This document shows positions 20,013 through 30,391 of a stretch of 64,000 nt of DNA, piece after piece. The notes under the pieces were generated by a model that saw only the letters and a program-made list of their open reading frames with translations, searched no databases and was not told the origin of the DNA. Each line of letters opens with the position of its first letter. The first letter of the stretch is position 1. The translations under genes were made by a program, and so were the position numbers. This DNA is from Clostridia bacterium (GTDB lineage: Bacteria; Bacillota; Clostridia; Acetivibrionales; JAFADI01), in NCBI GenBank assembly GCA_026418695.1, contig JAOAAU010000122.1, positions 1-64,000 of the forward strand, read 5' to 3'.

Positions 20013-21134
20013 TTATTTAACCCGGACCAACTCATAGTTCATAGATCCCAGGTTGAGGGTTTCTGCATGCTGCAGTGCCGAAATCCAATTTGTGTTGGGG
20101 TGTACATGCTTGAACTTGTCAAACTCATGACCGCTGCAAGTACATTCCGGTTTATCAACGGCGCTGCCTTTCATCACAGGAGCCTGGTTTACCAGGTCTA
20201 CGCTGGCTTTATCCAGGGCAACGGGGTCAAAGGAAGCAGCGATTCCGATATCCGGAACAACGGCAATATCGTTGTTGGGCCAGCAGTCACAATTGGGGGA
20301 GATGTTCATGATGAAGTTGATATGGAAGCTAGGTTTATCCTTGAGTACAGCATAGGTATATTCAGCGACCTTTTCATTCATGATATCCAGGTTCTCATTA
20401 AAATCTACTTGGGCTGCGTTATCCTGGCATACAGCCACACATTGGCCGCAGCCGATGCACTTGTTATAGTCGATTTGAGCTTTTTTACTGCTGTTAAAGG
20501 TAATGGCGCGCTGTGAGCAGTATTTGATACAGAGGGCACAGCTTACACAATTGCTTTGCTGGATTTCCGGTTTGGATGAAGAATGCATTTCCAGCTTGCC
20601 GCCTCTGGAACCGGAACCCATCCCGATGTTTTTGATAGCACCTCCAAAGCCAGTCATTTCATGTCCTTTGAAGTGATTCATGGAGATGATGACATCCGCA
20701 TCAGCGACGCCCGTTGCGATCTTGGCTGTCTTGCAGTGTTTGCGGTCAATGGGGATTTCCCTGTAATCCGTTCCCTTCAGACCATCGGCAATAATGACAT
20801 TACAGCCTGTAGATAAGGGATTGAAGCCATTTTCCATTGCGGCTTGTAGGTGATCTACGGCATTGGACCTTTTGCCCACGTATAAAGTGTTTGCGTCGGT
20901 AAGATAGACACTGCCCCCCAGCTGTTTAATCACATCTGCAACTTTCTTTACGTAGTTTGGCCGGATATAGGCCAGATTGCCCGGCTCTCCAAAATGAATC
21001 TTGATGGCTGTAAACTTTTTCTTGAAATCGATTTTCTCGATCCCGGCAGTTTTAATTAAGCTCTCCAGTTTTTGGAGAAGATTGTTGTTTGGAGCTGTCT
21101 TTAAATCCGTGAAGTATACTTTCGATTTTTCCAT
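20013..21134 (-). CDS. DUF362 domain-containing protein with 2x[4Fe-4S] ferredoxin
   Basis: NCVSCALCIKYCSQRAI and KCIGCGQCVAVCQDNAA; FKGHEMTGFGGAIKNIGMG. Confidence 0.95.
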   Translation of the reverse strand: MEKSKVYFTDLKTAPNNNLLQKLESLIKTAGIEKIDFKKKFTAIKIHFGEPGNLAYIRPNYVKKVADVIKQLGGSVYLTDANTLYVGKRSNAVDHLQAAMENGFNPLSTGCNVIIADGLKGTDYREIPIDRKHCKTAKIATGVADADVIISMNHFKGHEMTGFGGAIKNIGMGSGSRGGKLEMHSSSKPEIQQSNCVSCALCIKYCSQRAITFNSSKKAQIDYNKCIGCGQCVAVCQDNAAQVDFNENLDIMNEKVAEYTYAVLKDKPSFHINFIMNISPNCDCWPNNDIAVVPDIGIAASFDPVALDKASVDLVNQAPVMKGSAVDKPECTCSGHEFDKFKHVHPNTNWISALQHAETLNLGSMNYELVRVK

Positions 21135-21362
21135 TTGGATCCCTCACTCTGTTAAAATATTGAAAAGGATTGAATTTCATACACGATACACTCCTAAAAA
21201 AAAGGTGTTATGCCATCCAAAGCATTGCAGTTCAAGATGTATCCATGTATGTGAATACGTTAATATTATAGAATGTTTTGTACCCCAAGTCAATCATTAC
21301 CATGGATTGTTTTGGGATAACTATAAATAATAAGCTTACCAATAAGATTGGTGAAAGAAATA

Positions 21363-21668
21363 CTATTTCTTGTAAAAGATTTGTTCCAGCTGACTTGTTA
21401 GATTGTCAACAGCCTCCCGGTCGATCCAGTAATATACATCACGGCACATTTTCCTGTTTCTTACAAGGCCTGCGTTCCGCAGAACATTTAAATGATGAGA
21501 AACCGTAGGCTGCGGTATGCCCAGTTCTTCCGATAACTCCGTAACATTAAAGAGCGCTTCACAATCCTCGTCCGTGAGAGGCAGCAGTTTTAGAATTCTT
21601 AATCTGGCTTTGTCGCCGATAGCTTTGAGTTGTTGTTCCAATTTATCATTCCCCATCATTCGCAGCAT
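21363..21668 (-). CDS. ArsR family winged-helix regulator
   Basis: LKAIGDKARLRILKLL ... TELSEELGIPQPTVSHHLNVLRNAGLVRNRKMCRDVYYWID. Confidence 0.95.
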   Translation of the reverse strand: MLRMMGNDKLEQQLKAIGDKARLRILKLLPLTDEDCEALFNVTELSEELGIPQPTVSHHLNVLRNAGLVRNRKMCRDVYYWIDREAVDNLTSQLEQIFYKK

Positions 21669-21989
21669 CTTTCTTATATTTTCGCGATTTATATCTGTCT
21701 ACTGAATATTATATATTGTAAAACCAATATAATAAAGGCTTCTTTCGTAAATCCTATTTCTTGACTTAGAATGTTTACCGATTTGCGGAATCTGATCAGA
21801 CTACCAGGGGTGATCTGAAATCCTTTATTTTGATGTTGTTGGATTTGATGCTCCGATCCTGGCGTTGGTTTTAGGCTGGCTTTATTTACCGTGAAATGAC
21901 AACATAATTGACATTTTATAGTGATACAATATATGATTAGGTTTTAGAAGTCGATGCATGCATGGACTCAATACGGCATGGAGGTTGAA

Positions 21990-24251
21990 ATGATCACCGA
22001 CCAGAAGGAATGGAAATTCGAAGAAGAAAGATTAAAAAGAATTTATGATATTATTCAAAAAGAATTAACCAGGCGGCAGGAGGAGATCAAAACCTGCCGG
22101 GATGAGATGATTGCCTCCCGGAAGGAGATGTGGGAGAACGTATCCAGCGTACCTCAGCAGTTTGAAGAGATGATTGAAGCGCAGCAGCATATCGATGAAC
22201 TCAAGAGGGGATGGGAAAAGTACCAGTTTGCCCACAATCTGGTAGCCCGGATGGAAAAGATCGCACTTTCACCGTATTTTGCCCGGGTAGATTTTGAAGA
22301 GGACGGATGCAGCGGAGTGGAGGCGATCTACATAGGGGCCCTGTCTCTGATAGATGATAAAACAAGAGAAATTTATATCTATGACTGGCGTGCGCCCATC
22401 TCCAGCATCTTCTATGACTATGAAACGGGACCGGCAAAGTACAAATGCCTGGAAGGCGATATCCATGGAAATATTGTTTTGAAACGGCAGTTCAGAATTT
22501 TCCGGGATAAGATCGAATATATGTTTGACAGCAGTCTGAAAATCGATGATGAGATTCTTCAGCGGATTTTAAGTAAAAATGCGGACGACAAGATGCGGAA
22601 TATTGTTGCAACGATCCAGCGTGAACAGAACACGGTTATCCGAAATGAGGAGAACAAGGTGTTGATTGTCCAGGGAGCGGCAGGAAGCGGGAAAACCTCC
22701 ATCGCACTGCATCGAGCTGCATATCTTCTATATCGGTACCGAAACGAGAAAATTCATTCAAAGAACATTGTGATCTTTTCTCCCAATCAGATTTTCAATG
22801 ATTATATCTCGGATGTATTACCGGAACTGGGAGAGGAGAACATCAGCCAGACCACCTTTTTGGATTTTGCCAAGCCTCTGGTTGGATCAGGTTTCAGGTA
22901 TGAGGATTTAAGCGATCAGACGGAACTCCTTCTTGAAAAGGAGGGAAACAGGGCACGACTGGATTTGAAGCGTGAAAGTATCCGGCTCAAAGCCTCCGGC
23001 AGTTTTCTTGAAGTTTTGAACGAATACGTTGATCTCCTTATCCGGCGGTATTCGGAATTTGAGGATATTGTTTATAAAGGGAAAAAGATTGTATCCAGGG
23101 AAGAACTGATTCAGCTGTTCAATAATGAATACAAGAACCTCCCGCTAGCCAGGAGACTGGCAAAAATCAGGGACCGGATCTATTTCCTCCTGGCGCCCTT
23201 TGAAAAGCAGGAGATGAAAGAAACTCAGGGAGAACTCGAAAGCGAAGGAAATCATAAGGGGGAAGTGGAAACCTTCAGCCGGATTGTGACTTCCAAGAAA
23301 TTCAAGGGCATCCGGGATAAAATCGATGAGATGACGGCCTTGGATTCCTTTAGGTTATATTATGACCTGTATGCAAAGGAAGGACTGCTTCAGAAGGTAT
23401 TCAAAGAGTGCTGCGCTTATGTAAAAAGTGCGGAAATAAGGAATTATACCATGGAAAAGCTGGACCTGGGAATGGTTCCCTATGAAGATCTGGCTCCAAT
23501 TCTATACTTAAAGGGAGAATTGGAAGGCGTAGCTCCTTCAATGGAGGTCAGGCATGTGATCATTGATGAATCACAAGACTACAGTATCATCCAGCATGAA
23601 GTCTTCAAGCAGTATTTCAGACAATGCAGCCTCACCCTGCTTGGAGATATCAGCCAAAGCATATATCTCCATTCAACCGGCAGCTGTGATACCATTGCCG
23701 GTGTATTCAGGGAGATGAATCCTCAGGTAGTCTGCCTTACAAAAAGCTATCGTTCAACAAAGGAAATCATGGAATTTTCCAAAGACATCAAGAAAATGAG
23801 AGATGCCTTCGAGCCGATTAACAGAAGCGGAGACAAACCTTTCTTAATTCACTCGGAGAACGAAAAAGAGCTTTTTGAAAAGGTGGAAAGGGAGGCTGAA
23901 AAGCTGCAGGAGGAAGGGTTGAAATCCATCGCAATCCTCTGTAAATCCGCGAAGGAAAGTAAAAAAGTATACGGGGTCCTGAAACAGAAAATGGAACTGA
24001 ACCTTGTAACAAAAGATGATGATGAGTTTAAAAAGGGAATTGTAGTGATTCCGAGCTATTTGGCCAAGGGCCTGGAATTCGACGGGGTTTTGGTTTTCAA
24101 TGGCGGTAAGGAAAACTACTCCCGGGAATATGACCGGAATCTGTTCTATGTTGCTTGTACCCGGGCACTGCATAAATTGAACATCTATTACACCGGAGAA
24201 CCTTCTCCTTTTGTTTCTGAAATGGACCGGGAATTGTATGTCAGAGTATGA
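21990..24251 (+). CDS. helD: UvrD/Rep-like helicase, RNA polymerase recycling motor HelD-like
   Basis: IVQGAAGSGKTSIALHRAAYLLYR, IIDESQDYSIIQHEVFKQYF, LFYVACTRALHKLNIYY; ATG 21990 preceded by GGAGG. Confidence 0.9.
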   Translation: MITDQKEWKFEEERLKRIYDIIQKELTRRQEEIKTCRDEMIASRKEMWENVSSVPQQFEEMIEAQQHIDELKRGWEKYQFAHNLVARMEKIALSPYFARVDFEEDGCSGVEAIYIGALSLIDDKTREIYIYDWRAPISSIFYDYETGPAKYKCLEGDIHGNIVLKRQFRIFRDKIEYMFDSSLKIDDEILQRILSKNADDKMRNIVATIQREQNTVIRNEENKVLIVQGAAGSGKTSIALHRAAYLLYRYRNEKIHSKNIVIFSPNQIFNDYISDVLPELGEENISQTTFLDFAKPLVGSGFRYEDLSDQTELLLEKEGNRARLDLKRESIRLKASGSFLEVLNEYVDLLIRRYSEFEDIVYKGKKIVSREELIQLFNNEYKNLPLARRLAKIRDRIYFLLAPFEKQEMKETQGELESEGNHKGEVETFSRIVTSKKFKGIRDKIDEMTALDSFRLYYDLYAKEGLLQKVFKECCAYVKSAEIRNYTMEKLDLGMVPYEDLAPILYLKGELEGVAPSMEVRHVIIDESQDYSIIQHEVFKQYFRQCSLTLLGDISQSIYLHSTGSCDTIAGVFREMNPQVVCLTKSYRSTKEIMEFSKDIKKMRDAFEPINRSGDKPFLIHSENEKELFEKVEREAEKLQEEGLKSIAILCKSAKESKKVYGVLKQKMELNLVTKDDDEFKKGIVVIPSYLAKGLEFDGVLVFNGGKENYSREYDRNLFYVACTRALHKLNIYYTGEPSPFVSEMDRELYVRV

Positions 24252-24295
24252 GTGAATGTGGTTAATACCATCAGGAAGACAAAGCAAGGAATGCT

Positions 24296-25195
24296 TTAAA
24301 AATGTCTTTCCTGCTTGTTGGTGTTTTCGAGCTGAAGCAAGCTCTTATAGTAGTTTCTTGGGGATAAACCAAACATTTTCTTAAAAGCTCTCACAAAGCT
24401 GGAATAATCATTAAACCCGCATGCAGCACAAACTTCTGAAGCGGGTTTTCCTTTTTTGATTTGGAAATTCGCTTCGATCAGTCTTTTTTGAAGAATGTAA
24501 TTATGAATGGAATAGCCTGTTTGCTGCTTGAATTTGTGCATCAGGTAGTATTTGCTCAAATAATGCTTGGCGGCGATGGCATCTATGGACAGCTCCTCGG
24601 AAAGATTCTGATTGACATATTCCAAAATTTTATTGATCCTCTCATCGTATTCAATATCTTTCATTACTTTGTCCGTTTTAGCTTCAAGAACTCTTCTGTT
24701 GATAGAAACAATCAGCTGCATAAACAACGAGTTTTTTAATATCCTGCTTCCGAATTCACTGCCTTTGCAGGCTTCCTCCAACTGAGAAAGGACTGCTCTC
24801 AAACCTCGCAATATCTCCGGATCAAGGCGCAGAACGTTACAATTATTATCAGCAGCAAGAGTAAAACAGGCTGACAGGTTACAGTCTTCCGTGCTGTGCC
24901 GCTCAAGAAACGTGGGATTGACCCAGATTACCACACGTTCATAGGGAACCGTTGAATCAATAATGGGCCGGTGAATTTCCTTGCTGCTGACCAGCAGGAT
25001 ATCCCAGGGCTTCAGTTTATAGGCCTTGCCTTCGATAAGATAAGTCACCCGACCGGAGATGAAGACGATGATCTTACTGAAATCATGGTAATGATACTCA
25101 AACTCTGTATTTTTTCGATCCTTTAGGTGAAAAAGCTCAAAATCGCCTTTCAAATATCCTCTCTTGGATTCCAGAATGAATTCATTGCTTTTCAA
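24296..25195 (-). CDS. AraC family transcriptional regulator with cupin sensor
   Basis: SIDAIAAKHYLSKYYLMHKFKQQTGYSIHNYILQKRLIEANFQIKKG ... VCAACGFNDYSSFVRAFKKMFGLSPRNYYK. Confidence 0.95.
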   Translation of the reverse strand: MKSNEFILESKRGYLKGDFELFHLKDRKNTEFEYHYHDFSKIIVFISGRVTYLIEGKAYKLKPWDILLVSSKEIHRPIIDSTVPYERVVIWVNPTFLERHSTEDCNLSACFTLAADNNCNVLRLDPEILRGLRAVLSQLEEACKGSEFGSRILKNSLFMQLIVSINRRVLEAKTDKVMKDIEYDERINKILEYVNQNLSEELSIDAIAAKHYLSKYYLMHKFKQQTGYSIHNYILQKRLIEANFQIKKGKPASEVCAACGFNDYSSFVRAFKKMFGLSPRNYYKSLLQLENTNKQERHF

Positions 25196-25401
25196 ATCAG
25201 ATTCCCCCAGACGCTATCACCAGTATATCCGGCATGATCCATTGAAGTGGTTCGCTGCTTCCATTCTATAGCAGCTTTTGCCATGTTTCAAGCAGATTAA
25301 GCAATAAATATAGCAAAAAGTCAGAATATAATAACAGTGGAATGAAGAATGAAACGCAGAAGGCGATATATCTGTTCGCAAGCGCCGGGGGAGAGAAAAG
25401 C

Positions 25402-26355
25402 ATGAGTTTTATCAAAAAAAGCAATGCCGCTTATTTACTTTTATTGAATGCAGTTTTGTGGGGATCCTCCTATGTATGGTCAAAAATGCTTTTGGAGTAT
25501 TTGCCCAGATTTTCGATTCTGTTTTTATGCTCTCTGGGGGGCTTGGTTTCAACGCTGCTCATCTATTATCCCCAGCTCCGTACAATTAGTTTAAAAGCCA
25601 TCGGCAGGAGTGCAGGCATCAGCGTATTCTCCATCATCAGCAATACCTTCTTCATACTTGCGCTGCAGTTCACCAGCAGCTCCAATGCGGCCTTTATTGT
25701 ACAGATGTCCGTAGTCTTTACTCCCTTTTTGATGGCTGCCATAGAAAAGAAAAGGCCTGAAGGGAAAAGTGTTTTAAGTATCCTTGTGGCCATCCTTGGC
25801 CTGTTTCTCTTGACCTGCGATTTAAATAACTTCTGCCTGAAGCTTGGGGATTTATTCGCTCTGGGGAATGCATTGTTTTTCTCCGTCTTTCTGACATGCC
25901 AGAAGGTTCACTCTGAAAAACTCAATCCCGTTCACTTCTCGATGATTCATCATGCGATCAATACCGCAGGCTTTTTAACCTTAATGCTGATTGTAGAGTC
26001 AACATCTATCCGTAATTTGAAAAATATCAATTCTCAATTCCTATTACTGATCAGTATGAGTATATTGATTACAATCCTTACAATCCTGATTCAGAGCGCC
26101 GCAATCAAGTTTGTCCGCCCGGAAAAAGCAGCCCTGATTTATACGATTGAACCCGTTGCGGCCCTGGTTTTAGCCGGAATATTCATCGGGGAAAAGCTGG
26201 AGGGACCGAGCGCTGTGATCGGATGCGGATTGATTCTTTTGTCTGTCATCTACTCCTTATATACTCATGAAAGAAAAAAAGAAATCCATAAGGATTTGAA
26301 TAACGGTGCTGTTTTGAGGGGGGGAAAGGGGTTCGATGAATACGGTAAGATTTAG
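25402..26355 (+). CDS. EamA/DMT family transporter
   Basis: LLLNAVLWGSSYVWSKMLLE..., two EamA repeats; RBS GGGGGAGAG before ATG 25402. Confidence 0.9.
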   Translation: MSFIKKSNAAYLLLLNAVLWGSSYVWSKMLLEYLPRFSILFLCSLGGLVSTLLIYYPQLRTISLKAIGRSAGISVFSIISNTFFILALQFTSSSNAAFIVQMSVVFTPFLMAAIEKKRPEGKSVLSILVAILGLFLLTCDLNNFCLKLGDLFALGNALFFSVFLTCQKVHSEKLNPVHFSMIHHAINTAGFLTLMLIVESTSIRNLKNINSQFLLLISMSILITILTILIQSAAIKFVRPEKAALIYTIEPVAALVLAGIFIGEKLEGPSAVIGCGLILLSVIYSLYTHERKKEIHKDLNNGAVLRGGKGFDEYGKI

Positions 26356-26538
26356 CTATGGAGACTCTATTGAATTGGCATTCTGCAGCAGGATTCTTTT
26401 GGATATTCCTTCAAGTTCCTTGTATCCGGACTTGTTTGGACTGAAACCGCATAAAATGTAAGTATAAGAATCGTAAAAAGATTCCGCATGCATGGAGCTG
26501 ATTTTTACGACCTCAAGGTCCGGATAACTGAAATACAC
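26356..26538 (-). CDS. Possible small hypothetical protein, 60 aa
   Basis: Intergenic ORF with GTG start and GGATGAG upstream; no recognised family. Confidence 0.3.
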   Translation of the reverse strand: MYFSYPDLEVVKISSMHAESFYDSYTYILCGFSPNKSGYKELEGISKRILLQNANSIESP

Positions 26539-26639
26539 TAAAGCTCATCCGCGTTCAATTTAAAAATGGTCTGGAAAATGAGTCAGGTTCAAAAGAGAGG
26601 ATTCCTTGAAATATTATGGATGAAAGGTGAGAGAAAAGG

Positions 26640-27488
26640 ATGGAGCAAAAATACCAGGACTTAAAATTCAAAGCCTATTCCATTGCCAAAGAAATTGATC
26701 TGAATAAAATTGCTGAACAATGCAACCTGCGGAAAAAATACACCTGGGAGGAGCCTTTGATACTGAATGAACCCGAATTATCCGGAATTATCGGCTATGA
26801 TGCAGTCGAAGGCCGACAGGTGATGGTATTTTCCTTTGGGTGTGTTGTGTTTGTCAATACTACCAACTCCGAAGTTCAGAAGTTTTTCGACTATTTAATT
26901 TCATTGAACTTCGAATTGGACATATCCAACGCATACCTATATTCGGACGACTATGAAATGAAAATAGATCCAGCCAGCGAGATGGAATTTACGGATGAAT
27001 ATGTTGTGACGCCGGAGTACGAGGTCTTTATACCGGAATTGATTGCAACAGTGATTGCAAAATCGGTTGCGCTGGAAAAGGTTGAAGTGAAAATGGAAGG
27101 GATCACAGATGCGGTAGACGGAATGATTGCAAAAATTGAGAAGGGTAAAATGCGGCTGGACTATAAAAACCTGGTCCGGACTACGGCAAGAATTGCAAGA
27201 CACAGCTACAATACCATTGCCTATATTATGATCCTGGATAAGCCAGACGTTACTTGGGCCAACAGTCAGGCACAAAACTTTTATGACAGGATGGCCAATA
27301 CCTTTGAATTGAATGATCGCTTTGAAATATTGCAGCGAAAAAAAGATATCTTAAACGGAATTATGGACAATTTCTCTTCCGTCACCAACTCCGTCCGGGG
27401 GCTTTTTGTAGAATGGGTGATTGTTGCGCTGATTACTTTTGAAATTGTTCTGGCGGTATATGAGTTTATTAGAGATTATATTCGGTAA
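26640..27488 (+). CDS. RMD1/YagE (DUF155)-like protein with C-terminal TM helix
   Basis: VMVFSFGCVVFVNTTNSEVQKFFDYL, LAKSVALEKVE-like region, ILQRKKDILNGIMDNFSS..., C-terminal VEWVIVALITFEIVLAVYEFI. Confidence 0.8.
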   Translation: MEQKYQDLKFKAYSIAKEIDLNKIAEQCNLRKKYTWEEPLILNEPELSGIIGYDAVEGRQVMVFSFGCVVFVNTTNSEVQKFFDYLISLNFELDISNAYLYSDDYEMKIDPASEMEFTDEYVVTPEYEVFIPELIATVIAKSVALEKVEVKMEGITDAVDGMIAKIEKGKMRLDYKNLVRTTARIARHSYNTIAYIMILDKPDVTWANSQAQNFYDRMANTFELNDRFEILQRKKDILNGIMDNFSSVTNSVRGLFVEWVIVALITFEIVLAVYEFIRDYIR

Positions 27489-27738
27489 TTGCCGTCCTGG
27501 GAATGACGTTTTACTCCTCGTCAGTTCGTATGGTTTTTATATTGACTTTACTCCCTCAATATGTTAAAAATACATTGACTTGATATAAATGGATGAAATG
27601 TGGAATTTAAGCTTAATAGTAGTCGGAAGTATATAAAAAATATGATGTAAAGAAAACGCCTGATTTGCAGCCTCCTTAGATTAAGGTGATTTGTATTGCG
27701 ATACTCAGAGAGAAAAATGTATTTGTGAGGGAATTCAA

Positions 27739-28785
27739 ATGTCCGATGAAATTATCAGATTGGAAAACATATCCAAAGACTTTAATGGCGTTCAGGTATT
27801 GAAGGATATTAGCCTGTACATTCTTAGAAATGAGTTCTTAACGCTGCTTGGACCAAGCGGATGCGGAAAAACTACAACACTTCGAATTATCGGCGGTTTC
27901 GAATGTCCCTCTTCCGGAAATGTTCTTTTCGAAGGCAGCAGAATCAATGATCTTCCTGCATTTAAGAGAAAAGTAAATCCAGTTTTCCAAAAGTATGCGC
28001 TTTTTACCCATATGAATGTATACGAAAATATTGCTTTTGGCCTGAAAATAAAAAAGATAAGCAAAAAAGACATTGATAAAAAAGTGCAGGAAGTCTTGGA
28101 ACTGGTTAACCTTCCAGGCATCGAAAACCGCTCGGTGGATTCACTGAGCGGCGGTCAGCAGCAGCGCGTAGCCATTGCCCGGGCAATCGTAAACGAACCC
28201 GAGGTTCTTTTGCTGGACGAGCCATTAGGGGCATTGGATCTTAAGCTGAGAAAGGACATGCAGATCGAACTTAAGAATATTCAAAAAAGGCTGGGAATTA
28301 CTTTTATCTATGTTACCCATGACCAGGAAGAAGCGTTGACGATGTCCGATACCATTGTGGTCATGAACCATGGGTCCATTCAGCAGATCGGCACACCGCT
28401 GGACATCTACAATGAGCCTAAGAATGCATTTGTTGCAGATTTTATCGGTGAAAGCAATATTATCGACGGAACAATGATTGAGGATTGCCTCATTGAGTTT
28501 GCGGGGCATCGGTTTGAATGTGTGGACAAGGGGTTTGAAAGGAATGAAGAGGTGGATGTCGTGATCCGCCCGGAAGATGTCAAGTTGGGCAGGGTTGAAG
28601 AGGGAATGCTCGAGGGAACAGTGCAGTCTGTTGTCTTTAAGGGCGTACATTATGAAATGATCGTCCTTTCCAACCAGAAAAAATGGATCATTCACAGCAC
28701 AGCCATGGAACCGGTAAACTCAAAAGTAGGCATTAAAATCCTTCCTACGGATATTCACATAATGAAGAAGGTGAGAGTTCAGTGA
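27739..28785 (+). CDS. potA: Spermidine/putrescine ABC transporter ATP-binding protein
   Basis: [54 protein letters not shown]-like C-terminus. Confidence 0.94.
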   Translation: MSDEIIRLENISKDFNGVQVLKDISLYILRNEFLTLLGPSGCGKTTTLRIIGGFECPSSGNVLFEGSRINDLPAFKRKVNPVFQKYALFTHMNVYENIAFGLKIKKISKKDIDKKVQEVLELVNLPGIENRSVDSLSGGQQQRVAIARAIVNEPEVLLLDEPLGALDLKLRKDMQIELKNIQKRLGITFIYVTHDQEEALTMSDTIVVMNHGSIQQIGTPLDIYNEPKNAFVADFIGESNIIDGTMIEDCLIEFAGHRFECVDKGFERNEEVDVVIRPEDVKLGRVEEGMLEGTVQSVVFKGVHYEMIVLSNQKKWIIHSTAMEPVNSKVGIKILPTDIHIMKKVRVQ

Positions 28786-29606
28786 AGAAAAACCCCATAA
28801 CCTATCCCTATATTCTTTGGATGGTGATTTTCACTGTGGTGCCTCTTGCTTTGATTCTGGTTTATAGTGTGTTTACGATGGACAGCAGTGGAATCGGATT
28901 TACTCTCCAGCATATCAAAAGGGTTTTCGAACCCTTATATCTTGTTGTACTCTTACGGTCTATTCGGCTTGCCGTCGTCAGTACGGTCATATGCCTTGTT
29001 CTGGGGTACCCCGTTGCAATGATTCTGGCAGAAAGGCACCTTTCAAAAAAGAGTATTCTGATTGTTCTTTTTGTCATCCCCATGTGGATGAATTTCCTTG
29101 CAAGAACCTATGCATGGATGACCCTGCTGGAAAAGAACGGTCTGATCAATACAGCATTGGGAGCTATCGGACTCCCGGCGATCAACATTCTGTATACCGA
29201 CAATGCGGTCATTCTTGGAATGGTATACAACTTCCTGCCTTTTATGGTGCTTCCTATTTATTCAGTGCTAAGAAAGATTGATTCTGCTGTGATTGAGGCA
29301 GCCGAAGATCTGGGAGCAACCCCGGTGACTACATTCAGACGCGTCATTTTTCCATTAAGTCTCCCCGGAGTCATGTCCGGTATTACGATGGTATTCATGC
29401 CGGCGGTGACTACCTTTGTTATTTCAAGACTGCTTGGCGGAGGGCAGTATACATTGATCGGCAACCTGATTGAGCAGCAGTTTCTGACAACTAGAGATTG
29501 GGGATTCGGTTCCTCGCTTTCCTTCATTCTGATGATTTTCATTTTGTTAACCATGGGCATTATGTCAAGGTATGAAAAGGATAATGAAGGGGGTGGGCTG
29601 TGGTGA
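28782..29606 (+). CDS. potB: Spermidine/putrescine ABC transporter permease
   Basis: [28 protein letters not shown] loop; overlaps potA by 4 nt. Confidence 0.93.
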   Translation: MKKNPITYPYILWMVIFTVVPLALILVYSVFTMDSSGIGFTLQHIKRVFEPLYLVVLLRSIRLAVVSTVICLVLGYPVAMILAERHLSKKSILIVLFVIPMWMNFLARTYAWMTLLEKNGLINTALGAIGLPAINILYTDNAVILGMVYNFLPFMVLPIYSVLRKIDSAVIEAAEDLGATPVTTFRRVIFPLSLPGVMSGITMVFMPAVTTFVISRLLGGGQYTLIGNLIEQQFLTTRDWGFGSSLSFILMIFILLTMGIMSRYEKDNEGGGLW

Positions 29607-30391
29607 TCAAGCTTTTGAAGAGAATGTACACTTTATTCATATTTTTCTTTCTCTATGCGCCGATCCTAATACTCGTCATATTTTCCTTCAATAACTCCAA
29701 ATCGAGAGCACATTGGGACGGCTTTACCTTTAAATGGTATGCGGAGCTTTTTCATGACCAGCAGATCATGACTTCCCTGTATTATACGCTGCTGATTGCG
29801 ATCATTGCTTCTGTAGTTGCAACTGTGATAGGAACGGCTGCTGCTATAGGAATTCATAATATGAGAGGGATACAGAAAACCTTTACAATGAACATTACCT
29901 ATCTTCCGGTCTTGAATCCGGATATCGTGACCGGAATTTCCCTGATGCTGCTGTTTATATTCTTAAATATTCCAACTGGCTTTATAACCATGCTGTTGGC
30001 GCATATTACATTTAATCTGCCGTTTGTAATTCTTTCGGTACTGCCAAAGCTGAAACAGTTGAATAATCAGATATTTGATGCTGCACTGGATTTGGGAGCA
30101 AGTCCCCTGACTGCTTATAAAAAAGTAATTTTACCCCAAATCATGCCTGGAGTGGTCACCGGTTTTCTACTGGCATTTACAATGTCCATTGACGACTTTG
30201 TCATCAGCTTTTTTACTACCGGCTCCGGTGTTTCCAACCTTGCGATCACGATTTACTCCATGGCAAGGAGGGGAATCAACCCAAAGATTAATGCTCTGCT
30301 GACCCTGATGTTCGTAAGCATATTATTACTATTAATATTAATTAACAATAGAATGTCCAGGGAGGATGAAAGAAAGGAGAAATTAACTTGA
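29600..30391 (+). CDS. potC: Spermidine/putrescine ABC transporter permease
   Basis: DAALDLGASPLTAYKKVILPQIMPG; FNNSKSRAHWDGFTFKWY. Confidence 0.93.
   Translation: MVIKLLKRMYTLFIFFFLYAPILILVIFSFNNSKSRAHWDGFTFKWYAELFHDQQIMTSLYYTLLIAIIASVVATVIGTAAAIGIHNMRGIQKTFTMNITYLPVLNPDIVTGISLMLLFIFLNIPTGFITMLLAHITFNLPFVILSVLPKLKQLNNQIFDAALDLGASPLTAYKKVILPQIMPGVVTGFLLAFTMSIDDFVISFFTTGSGVSNLAITIYSMARRGINPKINALLTLMFVSILLLLILINNRMSREDERKEKLT

Noticed and set aside
20067-20516. Plus-strand ORF (149 aa) opposite the DUF362 gene
   Set aside because: Shadow of a strongly supported ferredoxin-containing minus-strand CDS.
26356-26538. 60-aa minus-strand intergenic ORF considered as a toxin/antitoxin-like peptide
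   Set aside because: Kept only as a low-confidence CDS; there is no partner gene, no recognised motif and only a weak RBS.
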